Positions 1-12,116 of a stretch of DNA of 64,000 nucleotides are shown here, one piece after another (position 1 is the stretch's first letter; every line of letters begins with the position of its first letter). The notes under the pieces are model-generated. The model was not told the DNA's origin and did no database searches. It saw only the letters and a program-made list of their open reading frames with translations. The position numbers and the translations under genes were made by a program. Source of the DNA: Botryosphaeria dothidea (taxonomy: Eukaryota > Ascomycota > Dothideomycetes > Botryosphaeriales > Botryosphaeriaceae); NCBI GenBank assembly GCA_011503125.2, contig WWBZ02000016.1, positions 2,790,001-2,854,000 on the forward strand, read 5' to 3'.

Positions 1-528
1 GCGGTCTCGAGCGGGGTAGACGCAATCGTCAGGACAGTCCAACTGCCTACAATTTGCGCACGGATGACCGCCAGAGCATTTGACCTTGCGGGTATGACAT
101 TTCCGGCATCTGTTGGCATCAGGTCAGTCAGTGCTTCGGATGTGCTGATTTCGGCAACAACTCACGCGACTGGCTTCGTCCTCGGCTTGTTTGCCAGAAC
201 ACCGGCTCTGTACCTGTGCGAGGCAGAGCCCGCTCGGAGAGCTTGTCGTCTGTCGCCGGCGTCACTCATGGCTGCAACTCGGTCACCGGCGCAGCGGAAG
301 GTTCACCGGAGAGTCAACAGAGAAGAAAGGCGGAGAGGAAATCTCAGGTACTTCTTTCCCCAAAGGCCTCGGGCTGGCTAATTGTCGGCTCGGCGCCCCG
401 TACATTTGACCGAGAGGCAGCACTAGTCCGCAATCAGCAAGAAGCCCAGTGATGGTAAAGAGGTGGATGATAAAGACCACCAAGTATTCAGTGGTGTCTT
501 GAAACTCTGGAGATCAACAGCATTCAAA
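1..528. other. no gene recognised at the window edge
   Basis: Only short overlapping reading frames without recognisable domains are present. The stretch probably holds the promoter and 5' leader of the aminotransferase that starts at 529, possibly with the 3' tail of a neighbour outside the window. Confidence 0.5.
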
Positions 529-1972
<1,444 letters not shown>

Positions 1973-2359
1973 GAATATATATTCCAGGGAGCAATATCAG
2001 CCGACATAGGTGGATCTCAAAAGAAGATTTCGCTCATGCCGAATGCGGAATAATGTGGGGTAGGCATTGATGAGCCACTCGGCCAAAGTGCGAGGACGCC
2101 GAGCACGCACTTACGGCCACCAAACGTACGCCACAATTGTCTCCCTTGCTGACCAATCGCACAATGCTCGTTGATATTACCGTTATGCCATAGTTTCCTT
2201 TTTGTTTCAAAATATATATTCAATCGATCTTTCCAGGTTGAGCTTGCGCTGAATACTGAAACTTCCTCTATTTCCTTTACTTGAGTATATCCTTGTCGAC
2301 TGCTTGTATTCTCGTTCTCACGCCTCCACCACCCAAATCTCATTATATATCCTTCGAAA
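1973..2359. other. intergenic, promoter of the 2360 hydrolase
   Basis: No ORF of substance. The stretch is AT-richer than the flanking genes, with short TATA-like runs near 1977 and 2213 and again just upstream of the next start (about 2344). Confidence 0.4.
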
Positions 2360-3205
2360 ATGACCGCTACCGAAGTTGTCATTGGACCCGCAGACTCAGA
2401 TCTCATCTACGAAAAAGTGAGCTTGGTTATCGACGGCGTCCAACTCCAGCTCTCCACCGTGCGCCGCACCTGCCAAACCACCCTCGCACCGATCCTCTTC
2501 CTCCACGGCTTCGGCTCCACCAAAGAAGACTACGTCGACCTCGTCTACCACCCCTCCTTCACCGGCCGCCCCTTCCTAGCCTACGACGCCCCCGGCTGCG
2601 GCGCCACGCACTGCTCCGACCTTTCCGCCATTTCAATCCCCTTCCTCGTCCACATCGCGCAAGCCGTGCTCTCGCACTTCTCCATCGCGTCTTTTCACCT
2701 GTCCGGCCACTCCATGGGCGGCCTCACCGCCCTGCTCCTCGCCGCCGCCGAGCCATCCCGCATCCTCTCCTTCACCGACATCGAAGGCAATGTCGCCCCC
2801 GAAGACTGCTTCCTCTCGCGCCAGATCATCACGCACCACCACCCGGACCCAGCCTCCTTCTTCGAAGACTTCATCGAGCGCGCCCGCCGCTCGCCCTACT
2901 ACTCCTCCGCGCTGTACGCCGCGGCGCTGCCGCAGAAAGTGCGTGCCGGCGCCGTGCGCGGCATCTTCGAGTCCATGGTCCACCTGTCGGACATCGGGGA
3001 CCTGATGGCCACGTTCCTCGGGCTGCCGTGCCCGAAGATTTTCATGTATGGCGAGCAAAACGCGTCGTTGTCGTACTTGGGGCAGCTGGAGAAGAACGGG
3101 GTCGAGTTGGCCGAGATACCGTTTGCGGGGCATTTTCCGATGTACTCGAATCCGACGGAGATGTGGAGGAGGATTCATGCGTTTTTGGAAAGGACAGGGA
3201 TGTGA
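2360..3205 (+). CDS. alpha/beta-fold hydrolase
   Basis: Intronless, 281 aa. The alpha/beta-hydrolase core is complete: the oxyanion-hole HGFGS motif (about residues 49-53), the nucleophile elbow GHSMGG (Ser about 118), a candidate acid in the YGEQN turn and the catalytic His in AGHFPMYSNP (about H258). There is no signal peptide or membrane segment, so a soluble intracellular esterase/lipase-type hydrolase is likely. The substrate is unknown. It converges on the dehydrogenase at 3538-4639, with 332 bp between stop codons. Confidence 0.85.
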   Translation: MTATEVVIGPADSDLIYEKVSLVIDGVQLQLSTVRRTCQTTLAPILFLHGFGSTKEDYVDLVYHPSFTGRPFLAYDAPGCGATHCSDLSAISIPFLVHIAQAVLSHFSIASFHLSGHSMGGLTALLLAAAEPSRILSFTDIEGNVAPEDCFLSRQIITHHHPDPASFFEDFIERARRSPYYSSALYAAALPQKVRAGAVRGIFESMVHLSDIGDLMATFLGLPCPKIFMYGEQNASLSYLGQLEKNGVELAEIPFAGHFPMYSNPTEMWRRIHAFLERTGM

Positions 3206-3537
3206 GGGAAAGCGAGACCGAAAGGTTGAAACGTTGATCCAAGAGTTGTGGTAGCGCAGGGAGGATACATAAGGAGTTTGGAGAGTCAAGAAAAGGCGTT
3301 TTCGTTTGATTTGCTACGGGCCCAAAAAAGTGAATATTAGACCAGAGCAAGAATAGAAAGGGTTTCAATCATGTAACAGCTCCTTTCAGGGGATTATGGT
3401 AGATGAAGTAAAGGTGTATCACTGGCGAATATATATTGCACCTCTTTCTACAGGGTTGAGAGGCCATCATGCCTACGCACAAAGTGGACAAACAAGGGTG
3501 AAACCAAGCCATGCTTATTCAAAGTTAACCTCCAACT
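3206..3537. other. convergent intergenic region (3' UTRs)
   Basis: Separates two stop codons facing each other. No ORF or RNA gene recognised; presumably the overlapping 3' ends of the two flanking genes. Confidence 0.4.
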
Positions 3538-4639
3538 TTAGTCAACATTGATGTAGACCTTGCCGATATGCTGACCACTCTGCAAATACTCATACGCCTT
3601 CACAACCTCCTCCCGACTGAATCCCAAAGTCTTCTCCACCGGCACATCTAGCCTCCTAGCCCCAACAAACCTCACCACCTCCTCCAGCATCTGCGTGTTC
3701 CCCACCGTAATGCCCCTCACAACAGCACCCTTCCCGAGCGCCAAAAGCGCCACATCCGGCATCTCCGACTGCGGGATCTGCGCCAGGAACCCGATGACAG
3801 AGATGATGCCGCCCATGGTGACGGTCTCGATGCTCTGCTTGATGGTGCCCGCGCCGCCGTTCTCGAGCACGTAGTCGACGCCGCGGCCGCCCGTGATGCG
3901 GAGCGCTTCCTGCGCCCAGTTGGGGGTCTTCCTGTAGTTGATGGTGTGGTCGGCGCCGTACTTCGCCTTGACGTGCTCGAGCTTATCGTCCGGGGAGGAA
4001 GTGATGATGGTGGTGGCGCCGGCGGCTTTGGCCAGGATCAGGCCGGTGATGGACACGCCTCCGGTGCCTTAATGGCCGTCAGCAGGGCGTCAACGAATCA
4101 CATCCAAAGGGATACAACTCACCTTGGAATAGCACAGTCTGGCCCGGCTTGAGGAGCACGTTTCCATACAGCGCATTCCAGGCCGTGACGCCGGTGACCA
4201 CCAGGCTGGCCCACTGCGCATGGCTCAGCGAGATCTCCGCCGGCACCTTGACCACCGCCTCCGCCGGCAAGGCGACGTACTGCCTCAGCACGCCGTCGAC
4301 AGGGCCTCCCTGGCCGTGGTTCCAGTTCTGCTGCGGGCCGTACAGGTTCGTGGAGTCGAAGGTGCCGATAACGGTGTCGCCTACAGCCAACTGCTTGGCG
4401 ACGGCGCTACCGACCTCGACGATCTCGCCCGCGGCGTCGGAGCAGGGGACGGCCTTGTCCTTGACGGGGAAGGGGTACTGGGACGTGGAGATGGCGAGGT
4501 CGCGGTAGTTGAGCGCGACGGCGCGGACGCAGATGAGGACTTCGCGGTTGTTGATGGTGGGAATGTCTTCCTGGAAGCTTTGGAGCTTGTTGAATGACTT
4601 GCGGTCACCGATGAGGCGAAATACTGGTTGCGAAGGCAT
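3538..4639 (-). CDS. zinc-type alcohol dehydrogenase / quinone reductase (MDR family)
   Basis: Two exons on the minus strand, 4639-4123 and 4067-3538, separated by a 54-nt GT-AG intron; 348 aa. The N-terminal GroES-like half contains the NYRDLAI stretch, the PCSDAAGEIVEVG segment and the VGDTVIGTF loop. The Rossmann half contains VLFQGTGGVSITGLILAKAAGA, which forms across the intron and carries the GxGxxG-like NAD(P) loop, followed by KYGADHTINYR. This arrangement matches the NADPH-dependent quinone oxidoreductase/alcohol dehydrogenase superfamily. The Cys/His set for catalytic zinc is not evident, so a zinc-independent enoyl/quinone reductase activity is more likely. A TATA-containing AT-rich leader lies upstream of 4639. 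Confidence 0.85.
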
Positions 4640-5740
4640 TTTCAGTTGCGTTTTGGGTGTGGATGATGGTGCTTGCTTGCTCGTTCTCCCTGGGTCAATT
4701 GTTCACCTCTGAGAAACGCATGTTCCAACCGCTTTTATATCCTCACCGACAATAGTTTCCTTTTCTACAAGCTTCAATTTTCGGTGAAATCATTTCACAA
4801 CATGGAGTAGATTTCTAAGCTACGATTACAAAAGGCGATTTCTATCATGTAGACACTACGCGGCTAAGAAAAAGGTGGGCTAAAATCGCAGCAACGGACG
4901 AAGTCATGGTAGGATTGACGCGGGTCAGGAATCACCAACTTCCAGACAGCGAAATAGAAGTTAGCTAACTGATTTCAAGCAATAATCCATAGAGCATCCC
5001 TGGTTCGAGTAGCGATTGTCTCCAAAACTCAGCCAATCAGGAATGCTTCTCCAAACGCTTGTTTCCACATGGCTGACAAAGCAATCGCTCACCTCTCCAA
5101 CTGGTAATGCTCTCCAACTGAGCAGCGGCTAAAACCCGATCTTCTTTCATAGTTTCACGGTATCTACACTTTTCCATAACCTTCTCTACTATTCAGGTAT
5201 TCTGGATACGTCTTGAGAAGTGGTTAAGAATAATCATTGGTCTGATTACCATCGGATGGTGAGAGGAAAAATCTTCAGCATGGCTCGTATGTCGCCGAAA
5301 GAGCTGTACTTCAATAATCTTGGCAATTGGAGAAAAATTGGAGGCTGATTACTATGTGAAGTCCGAGAGAGATGTGGCCTTCGCTTACCAAGCTCCGGTG
5401 TTAATTGATCTCATTGGCCGTAAGTAGTCGGGGCTCATAACAAGCGACTTGCAAGTACATATAAGCGTAGCCGCTTTTTAGGCGCGCTTGGAAGCGTTTT
5501 CACTAGCCGCAGTTAACCCTTCGGCCTCCAGGTCCCCGTCAAAGGCAATTCGCCATCAAGTTTATGGCCTCCGTGGCCAAGCAGGAGCAAACGCAACATC
5601 CATTACTCGAACTTCTCTCAATATTCACCTCCCGAAGAACCGTCTACTGTGAAATAAGCAGGATTGAAATTTCGATATCTGGATGAGCACCGACAATGCA
5701 AAACAATGTTGCACGTTTACCCTCTCCTCAGACACTTTGA
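4640..5740. other. 1.1-kb intergenic region, no gene recognised
   Basis: Stop codons are dense in all frames; no domain, tRNA or transposon signature seen. The right part is the 3' side of the lipase-like gene ending at 5741, and the left part is the promoter of the 4639 gene. Confidence 0.5.
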
Positions 5741-6856
5741 TCAAACTACCTCTACATCAGGATACCCCTGAAGAGCAACATCAAAACCATCGGCTCCGAG
5801 CTTTCCAACCACGAACTGCACAAAGTTGTCCAACACTCCCGTAACAGTCTCCATCGCCCTTGCCCCGTTGATCGTTCCCAGCATGCCCGTCAGTGCCTCT
5901 GAGCCCGACGCATCCAACCCCAACGACGCCGCCAGCGCCGGCACATCCGAGAACGTGTAGTGCTGCGACCCGTCCAGCGCGACCAACTTCTTCCACCCGT
6001 CCAGTCTCGGCCACACGGCCTCCCAGGTCGCGTCCGCAGCCAGGCTCTTCCCCTCGTGCGCAAAGAAGAGCACCGGCTGCCTGACCACGCACCGGTCCAA
6101 GACGTCCCCGAACACCGAGCCGTCCAGGTTGACCGCGCCTCGCAGCCGCTCGTCCTCGGCCGCCGCGGTCAGTGCCGCCGCGCCGCCGAGAGAGTGTCCG
6201 AGTGCCAGCGCCAGCGCCGCGGGTGCTGCCCCGCTGCCATTGCAGCGGGGATGAAGAGCCGAGCCGCTGCGAAGCGCATCGAGCACGAAGCGGATGTCCT
6301 GCGCGCGCGTCTCGACGGCGAGCGGGATCTGGGCGTTGGTGAAGTCGAGGCCGTAGACGAGGGTTCCGTTGGGGAACTCGACGACGTCGGCATCGTAGGG
6401 GTGGTCGATGGTGGTGACGGCGTAGCCGCGGCTGGCGAGGTTGGCGGCGAGGAGGTTGTAGAAGTGGCGCGAGGTCCCGAGGGCTGGCGAGAAGAGCAGA
6501 GTGGGCAGACTGTGGTTGGCGGAAGCACTGCAGGATGCGGACGCGGTTGAGAGAGTGATGTTGGCGAAGAGAGAAGCCGGGAGACCGTAGGCGGTAGACA
6601 ATTTGGAGCCTTCGAAGCGGGCAGTCTTGGTGGGCATGTATGGAATCTCTTGGGAGGTGGTGCATTCGTTGGCCGCTGGACGGAAGGTCGAAATTACGAC
6701 CTCACGGGGCTGAGAAGAGGGTGCGAAGGGGTCGAGGCGCGAGTAATCCGTAAGGGATGCGGTCTTGACGGAAACGCCGAAGCGGCCAAGGGAAAGGCAG
6801 TTTACCTCGTGGGCGAGGATGGTGAGTAGAGGGACGAGATGCAATTTGAGGAGCAT
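5741..6856 (-). CDS. secreted PAF-acetylhydrolase-like lipase/esterase
   Basis: Intronless, 371 aa. The frame is open further upstream, but the start chosen (6856) gives a proper signal peptide (MLLKLHLVPLLTILAHEVNC). The catalytic triad fits the platelet-activating-factor acetylhydrolase (isoform II) family: GHSLGG nucleophile (S222), the NLDGS motif with the Asp (about D245), and QHYTFSD with the His (about H299). The segment ATTIDHPYDA is also typical of this family. The enzyme should hydrolyse short or oxidised acyl chains of phospholipids or other esters outside the cell. It is divergent from the Zn2Cys6 regulator at 7212 across only 355 bp, so the two may share a promoter. Confidence 0.82.
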   Translation of the reverse strand: MLLKLHLVPLLTILAHEVNCLSLGRFGVSVKTASLTDYSRLDPFAPSSQPREVVISTFRPAANECTTSQEIPYMPTKTARFEGSKLSTAYGLPASLFANITLSTASASCSASANHSLPTLLFSPALGTSRHFYNLLAANLASRGYAVTTIDHPYDADVVEFPNGTLVYGLDFTNAQIPLAVETRAQDIRFVLDALRSGSALHPRCNGSGAAPAALALALGHSLGGAAALTAAAEDERLRGAVNLDGSVFGDVLDRCVVRQPVLFFAHEGKSLAADATWEAVWPRLDGWKKLVALDGSQHYTFSDVPALAASLGLDASGSEALTGMLGTINGARAMETVTGVLDNFVQFVVGKLGADGFDVALQGYPDVEVV

Positions 6857-7211
6857 GATGAAAGGTGGAAGTGATTGTTGTTGACGAGAGGTGGAAGTGG
6901 TTGTTGTTGGTGGGCGGCAACGCTTGCATGGCGAAGGCGTTTTTATAGTCCGATCTTTGACCAACGATCGTCCTGTGACTGTCGCATGGAGCCGTTTTCC
7001 AACGGCCCAGACTACTGCAAAATCGATACAGCAGAGGGTGTGGCGCCCTGGTGACTGCAGCCCACCCCACCCGAGAGCGTTCATATATTACCACAACAGG
7101 CTTAGCGGCGCCAAGTCGCCGGGCGCAGACGCTGCACAAATACCCGCCGGCGCCGCTCTTCTCTTCTCTACCCAACGTGTTTCTGCATTGGGAAGAAATT
7201 GAACGCACCCA
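6857..7211. promoter_or_regulatory. shared divergent promoter, lipase / Zn2Cys6 regulator
   Basis: A 355-bp head-to-head spacer between starts at 6856 (minus) and 7212 (plus). No specific operator could be identified. The arrangement suggests, without proving, that the regulator controls the lipase. Confidence 0.4.
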
Positions 7212-8719
7212 ATGCCTCCTCGTGCCGGCCCTTTCGACAAGCGGACCAATTTCCGGCGCTGTGCTGCTTGTCAAAGGCGAAAGATAAAAGTACATACGCC
7301 CGGCACTAATCCCGCCAATACGACCGTGCTTTGCACGCTGACCGTGTTAGTGTGTTGGCTCTACGCCCTGCGAATACTGCAAAAAGACCCGCCAAATCTG
7401 CCATCGCGATACGGCGCCGAAGAGCACGGCTCTGGTATTCGTACCCTCCCGTCATCTGGCCCCAACGTCACAGGTTCAGCTGAAAGCAGCCCCTCGTCCT
7501 GATCCCCGACCCGTAATCCTGAATACCGGCAATGATCGGGATATCGCGTACTTCTTTGACGACTTCCTCAAGACCAACGACTTTTCAGCGAAGTGGTGGG
7601 CCCGTGTCACACCCAATCTTCACAACCTACTGCACTCCTCGCCGGCCCTCAGGGATGTGATTACTGCTGTGGCCGTTCTGGATGCCAGCCGCAGACCCAG
7701 TCGGTGTTCTCCTCCAGGTGGTCCTCTGGAACTTCACAAGAAAGCTCTGCATATTTACTCTAGGTCCCTGGTAACTTTGAAGTCTACTCTAGATGCCAAA
7801 GGAGTAGCAGAAGATACAATATGGACGACATTTTTCCTCGGCTTGTTCGAGGTGAGTAGCCTCTCGCCCGACGGACCTTGTATCTGATTTGCCCCTACAG
7901 CTTATGATAGGAAACAACCCGGAGAATTGGGACCGCCACTTTTTATACGGCACATGCAAGCTTCTACAGATCTGTGGTCCCGAATCTTTTAGGAAGGGGA
8001 CTGGAAGAGAGCTTTTTCTCACCCTTCGCCTCTTTGAGGCCTCGAGAAGTCTGATTTACGACGAACCTTCATTCTTAAGGGAGCCAACTTGGTTCTCCTT
8101 GATGGTAGCAATTCGAGAGGAGCTTGGAGATGATGGACGTCTCCAGGAAGCTGCCTTGGATGTCATGCTGCAATGCTCTGATTTGTGTGCACGGTGCGTT
8201 TTCTCCATCCTCCTATCAATAGAATCCAACGTGACTCAACATCTCAGTCTTCTCAAACGTGCACCCGACTGCAGCTTGAACTTGGAGGATATCTTGGGAG
8301 AAGGAGAGCGTATTCGCTTGATGATAGATATCATTCTTCAAGACACCCGAGAGCCTGATCCAAGCTCTCCCGACGATCTGGTCGCATCGGTTTTCCTTCA
8401 CGCTACGTCGATCTACCTCTCCGGCATCTTCGACTACCGCTTACACTTGTTTTCCGCCCTTCCAGCAGCAATTATACCTCGAAACCGTGTACAATCACAC
8501 GTAGCATATATACTCAAGGGCACCAGTATTGCATGCATTCAGACAAAGCTGTGCGGTCTTTTATTTCTCTACCCACTTCGAGTAGCCGCTGCTCGGGCAG
8601 CCGAAACGTCAGAACAAAAGCAAATCATGGAGACTTTCGAGTACATCAGACAGCAAGGATTCGCAATTGTCCAGGTATTTCAAGAAGAGATCAAAGAAGT
8701 ATGGAGGGAGAGATATTGA
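7212..8719 (+). CDS. Zn2Cys6 transcription factor
   Basis: Three exons: 7212-7289, 7351-7851, 7901-8719; 465 aa. The first intron (61 nt) splits the DNA-binding domain. After splicing the cluster reads CAACQRRKIK then CVGSTPCEYCKKTRQIC, an exact Cys-x2-Cys-x6-Cys-x5-Cys-x2-Cys-x6-Cys binuclear zinc cluster. The rest has the helical make-up of the fungal-specific regulatory region found in C6 proteins (for example the ITAVAVLDASRR and LMIGNNPENWDRHFLYGTCKLLQI segments). Inside exon 3 the 54 nt at 8194-8247 begin with GTGCGT, end in CTCAG and are in frame, so they may be a third intron; skipping them gives 447 aa. It should be a nuclear regulator; targets unknown, with the divergent lipase the nearest candidate. 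Confidence 0.85.
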
Positions 8720-8782
8720 GTAGGGGCTGTAGTAACAGGAAGTCTCCAGTGCACCAGCCGCGAGCGTTCTTGGTTAAGAATA

Positions 8783-9790
8783 TTATATTACCATTCCTCG
8801 TGCTCCACTGTACTCGATGCTACCGTCCCTCCAAGCGCAAGGGGTCATACTGAACATACGCCTGCTGGGGCAAAACCGCAGACTCATAGTCGTCAGGTCC
8901 GGAACCAATGCCTGCATTTCCGGATCGTCGTACAACTGCGGCGGACCGATTGAATCCTCCGCTCCGGCAATGTGAATGAGCGGTACACCCACTTGGTCCA
9001 CTTCCAGGGGCAGATCCTTCTCAACCTCGTAATGATAATTCTCAACGAAGGCCCGGTACCACATGATGGGGGATTCGAAGAACGTGCCCTGGGAATGAGC
9101 ATAAACCGTCTCCAGCATGGCAGAATCCCTCGCCCAGGGCTTGAGCGTGCGCCTTTTGTCGCCGACGAGCCACTCCCGCATCACATCCGGATAGCCAAAA
9201 GTCTACTTCATAACATCACCTTCGCCATACCCCGCCGCGGTGAAGCTCTCCGGGTGACCAGAGAAAAGCCGGGCGGCCTCCGGCCCGCCGAAGAATGTGT
9301 AGTATGCCCCGAGCGGCTAGCCGAGCTTCCGCTCCCGCTCTGCCGCCAGCTGGTCGATGTCGATGGGCGTCCGGAAAACAGGGTTCAGTGGGTACGCGGA
9401 GATGGCGATGCCGGAGACGAGTTCGGGGTGGAACAGGTAGTATCGGTGGGCGAGGAAAGAACCCCAATCGTGGCCGATGGGTATGACGTTGGTGACGTCT
9501 TCGCGGCTGAGGATCTCGGCGAGATCGTTTGCCATGGCTTTTGAGTTGAAGAAGGATGGGTCCCAAGGCTTCGAGGTGCCGGCGTAGCCCAGTAGATCGG
9601 ACACCAGAATTCGGAGACCGAGGGTCAGGAGGTAGGGAATAACAGCACTCCATACGCTTGCGGAATCTGGGAAGCCGTGCAGCAGCAACAATGTAGGCCC
9701 CCCGATTGAGGTGTTGGTTGGTAGTGAAGCGTAGTAGGTGTATTGGAGGTCCCGACCGTTGATAAACTGGTGCTGTACGAAAGATTCCAT
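8783..9790 (-). pseudogene. epoxide hydrolase (alpha/beta fold), probably inactivated
   Basis: Reading minus-strand from the Met at 9790, the first 157 codons are a clean epoxide-hydrolase N-terminus: HGFPDSASVW oxyanion motif and the GHDWGS nucleophile-Asp elbow, ending in AERERKLG. A TAG stop follows at 9317-9319, at a position where the family usually has Tyr (KxGYPLxxY). The same frame then continues with recognisable lid sequence (AYYTFFGGPEAARLF), hits a second TAG about 45 codons later near position 9205, and resumes with MREWLVGDKRRTLKPWARD, the cap-domain SPIMWYRA motif and the catalytic-acid region AGAEDSIGPP. The final catalytic His block (GHW-type) is not found; the frame ends in unrelated sequence at 8783. 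I found no canonical intron that removes either stop. An assembly error is the alternative. Confidence 0.66.
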
Positions 9791-11128
9791 AGTGACGAGG
9801 GTTTTACTTTGAGTAGATAAAAGCAAGTATATGATTTGTTGTCGCTTTGACTACTCATGCGGTTTTATTTTCTTAAGGGACGCTTGTAGATATTTAAGGT
9901 GATGCCTAGGCTTCAAGTGATTACATTTTGTGCGATTCCATTGCTGCTTACGTTCTCATTTATCTGAACGAACGACAGAACACTTATTGCAAGTCTGACT
10001 TAAGAGAAGTAATCCAGAAGACGATTGTCATTGCGTGGACACGGCTTTTTGTTTGGCACGTCGGGCCGTTCTTTCTTGGTGTTGATTAATGAGCGGCTGA
10101 AAAGCCAAGAAACGCCGCATCTGATGTAGACCTTAGCTATCCTGGAATCGAGGATAGGGGAAGAAATGTCAGTCACAATCGCCGGCCAGTCCGAAATCAA
10201 GAACACTGTCATTCTTAGACGTCAGTCAATGACGGAATAGTGTGGAAATTCGCCTGCTAAGAATCTCTCCAAACCATTTCAACTCATCAACGTAATGTGT
10301 TCCTCAGTTCCTTCAGGGCAAAATTATCTCGAGGCACGTTACCGGTAGATGTCACACTCAGGTGTGGCCCTCGTTCTGGTAGGGGAGTGTGCCCCGTTTA
10401 TGTGAATAGATCCATTCTTCCTCGGTTCGATAGTAGCTACGTTTGAGGCAGCCATTGGCGGTTTGCCAAGAGTGAAGATGAGAATAAAATGCTTCTGAAA
10501 TCAATGAGTATTGAGTATTCGTGGGCGTGAAGAAATGGGCGAACGGGTCAAGTCTTCGCCGACCGTCCGACGTTCCCGAGGCGCTAAGGGCACATGTGCG
10601 CTATTCAATTTGGCACCTCGGTTCCAACGGCCTTTCCATCAACCCAAAACCTTTGGTAGGACGAATCTTCGACTCCTGGCGTACAGGTTGAATTCGCGGC
10701 ACTTAGTCTCCTCACCGTCTCCTTTGTGCAGTCAAGCAAAACTAAGGGTGGAGTCTAAAAGTGGATGAATATAGGGACAAGCCAACGTATCATTGAATAG
10801 GTTTCATCTTTGATTTCTTATTCATGCTCAGATATCCTCTCTTCTTGATAGAGCCCTTTTCTATCGTCGAGTACGTTTCAGGGGTCAAGCTTCCGCAGGC
10901 GTCAACAATGAACACCAAAATCCAATGCCATCACCAGCATTAGCCATGCATCATCACTTCCAATCAATGCACAGCTTGAACAACTCAAACGCACAGCTTT
11001 TTCAACAAAGCAGTGCCTTTTCAGCTCGTCACCCACCCACTGTTCCACGGACAAATTTTTAATTGAGTACATATATTTTGCAGCAAACGCCGGCTTACAT
11101 AATTTACGACTCCCCTTGATCGAGTCAA
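9791..11128. other. 1.3-kb intergenic region, no gene recognised
   Basis: Only short reading frames of up to 85 codons, without domains. AT-rich in places (for example around 11060-11105, just before the tRNA). Confidence 0.5.
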
Positions 11129-11278
11129 GGCACTTTGGCGGAGTGGTTAACGCGCTGGCCTGCTATTGGGCAGATGATGCGTCCCAGAGCCAACCCCTGG
11201 GTCCGACATCCCATCAAAGACTCCTTAGCTGAACAGCCAGTTCCTTCGGGAGCGTGAGTTCGAATCTCACAGGTGTCG
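11129..11278 (+). tRNA. tRNA-Ser(GCU) with a 69-nt intron
   Basis: The acceptor stem GGCACTT (11129-11135) pairs with AGGTGTC (11271-11277) with two G-U pairs. The D-stem is GCG/CGC. The anticodon stem is CTGGC (11155-11159) with GCCAG (11236-11240). The anticodon GCT lies at 11162-11164 and is followed by A37 (11165). The T-arm GTGAG-TTCGAAT-CTCAC is perfect, and the CCTTCGGG hairpin gives the long variable arm of a class II (Ser/Leu) tRNA. An intron of about 69 nt (11166-11234) interrupts the gene one base 3' of the anticodon, the canonical eukaryotic site. Near its 3' end it carries TTAGCTG, which can pair with the GCTA of the anticodon loop, as expected for the splicing endonuclease substrate. 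Confidence 0.9.
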
Positions 11279-12116
11279 CGTCATATCCGAAGATCTTTTT
11301 TTGCATTTATCTGTGTCGTGCGCAACTTTTTATTGTTGTCAGTCGGGGGGCTGATGATGGTGTTGTGGGGCCGAAATCGGCGGGCGGGTGAAAGAAAGAG
11401 GGCGTCTGCGGTGGGGAACCGAGAGAAAGAATGTTGACGGCTGTTTTGGGTGTTAAATGGGTCCGGCAGGGACAAAGGGGAGCCGGGAGGGTCTGCATAG
11501 CGTTTACGTACCATGGATGAGCGTGGGGACTCAATGCAGATGACTGCAAAAATCGAGTGCCACATCGCCTTGGCGTACGCTGTCCGAACCGCGGCGCAGT
11601 ATCATGCATCAAAGACAGGCTACAGTGCAATCGAGTTGATGTCGCATTTTGCGGACTTTACAAACTGCGTCATAAGTACTATATGAAATAATTGAGCGTC
11701 GCATCGTTCCGTTAATAAGCACTGGATTGGACTATGATTGCACTCAAACAGACAGCCTTAACTACTCTCATGTTGATAATAGGATTTCGGGTCCTATGTA
11801 TAAGATATGTATAGAGCTGCACTTCTTTACACCGCCCCACTCTATCCGAAACGCAAGTGCTAAAGAGAGAAAAAAAGACGAAAGCTCCAGCCATATCTCT
11901 CCTTTTACCAGACAAAAGTCAAAGCAAGGATGCGCCATCAGCAATGCTAAGAACGAGAAATCAAATCGGAAAAATTCCGACATAGAAAACTTATCAGAAT
12001 ACACATATGAAGCATCAAGAACCACAAAAAGATGGATCTTGATTCCACCCAATGAGCAAACCATGTGAATCCATAAACCCCATAAACTGCCTTATACATG
12101 CGACCACTACCAAGAA
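11279..12116. other. intergenic between the tRNA and the kexin gene
   Basis: No domain-bearing ORF. The right-hand part is AT-rich and is expected to be the kexin 3' UTR. Confidence 0.45.
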
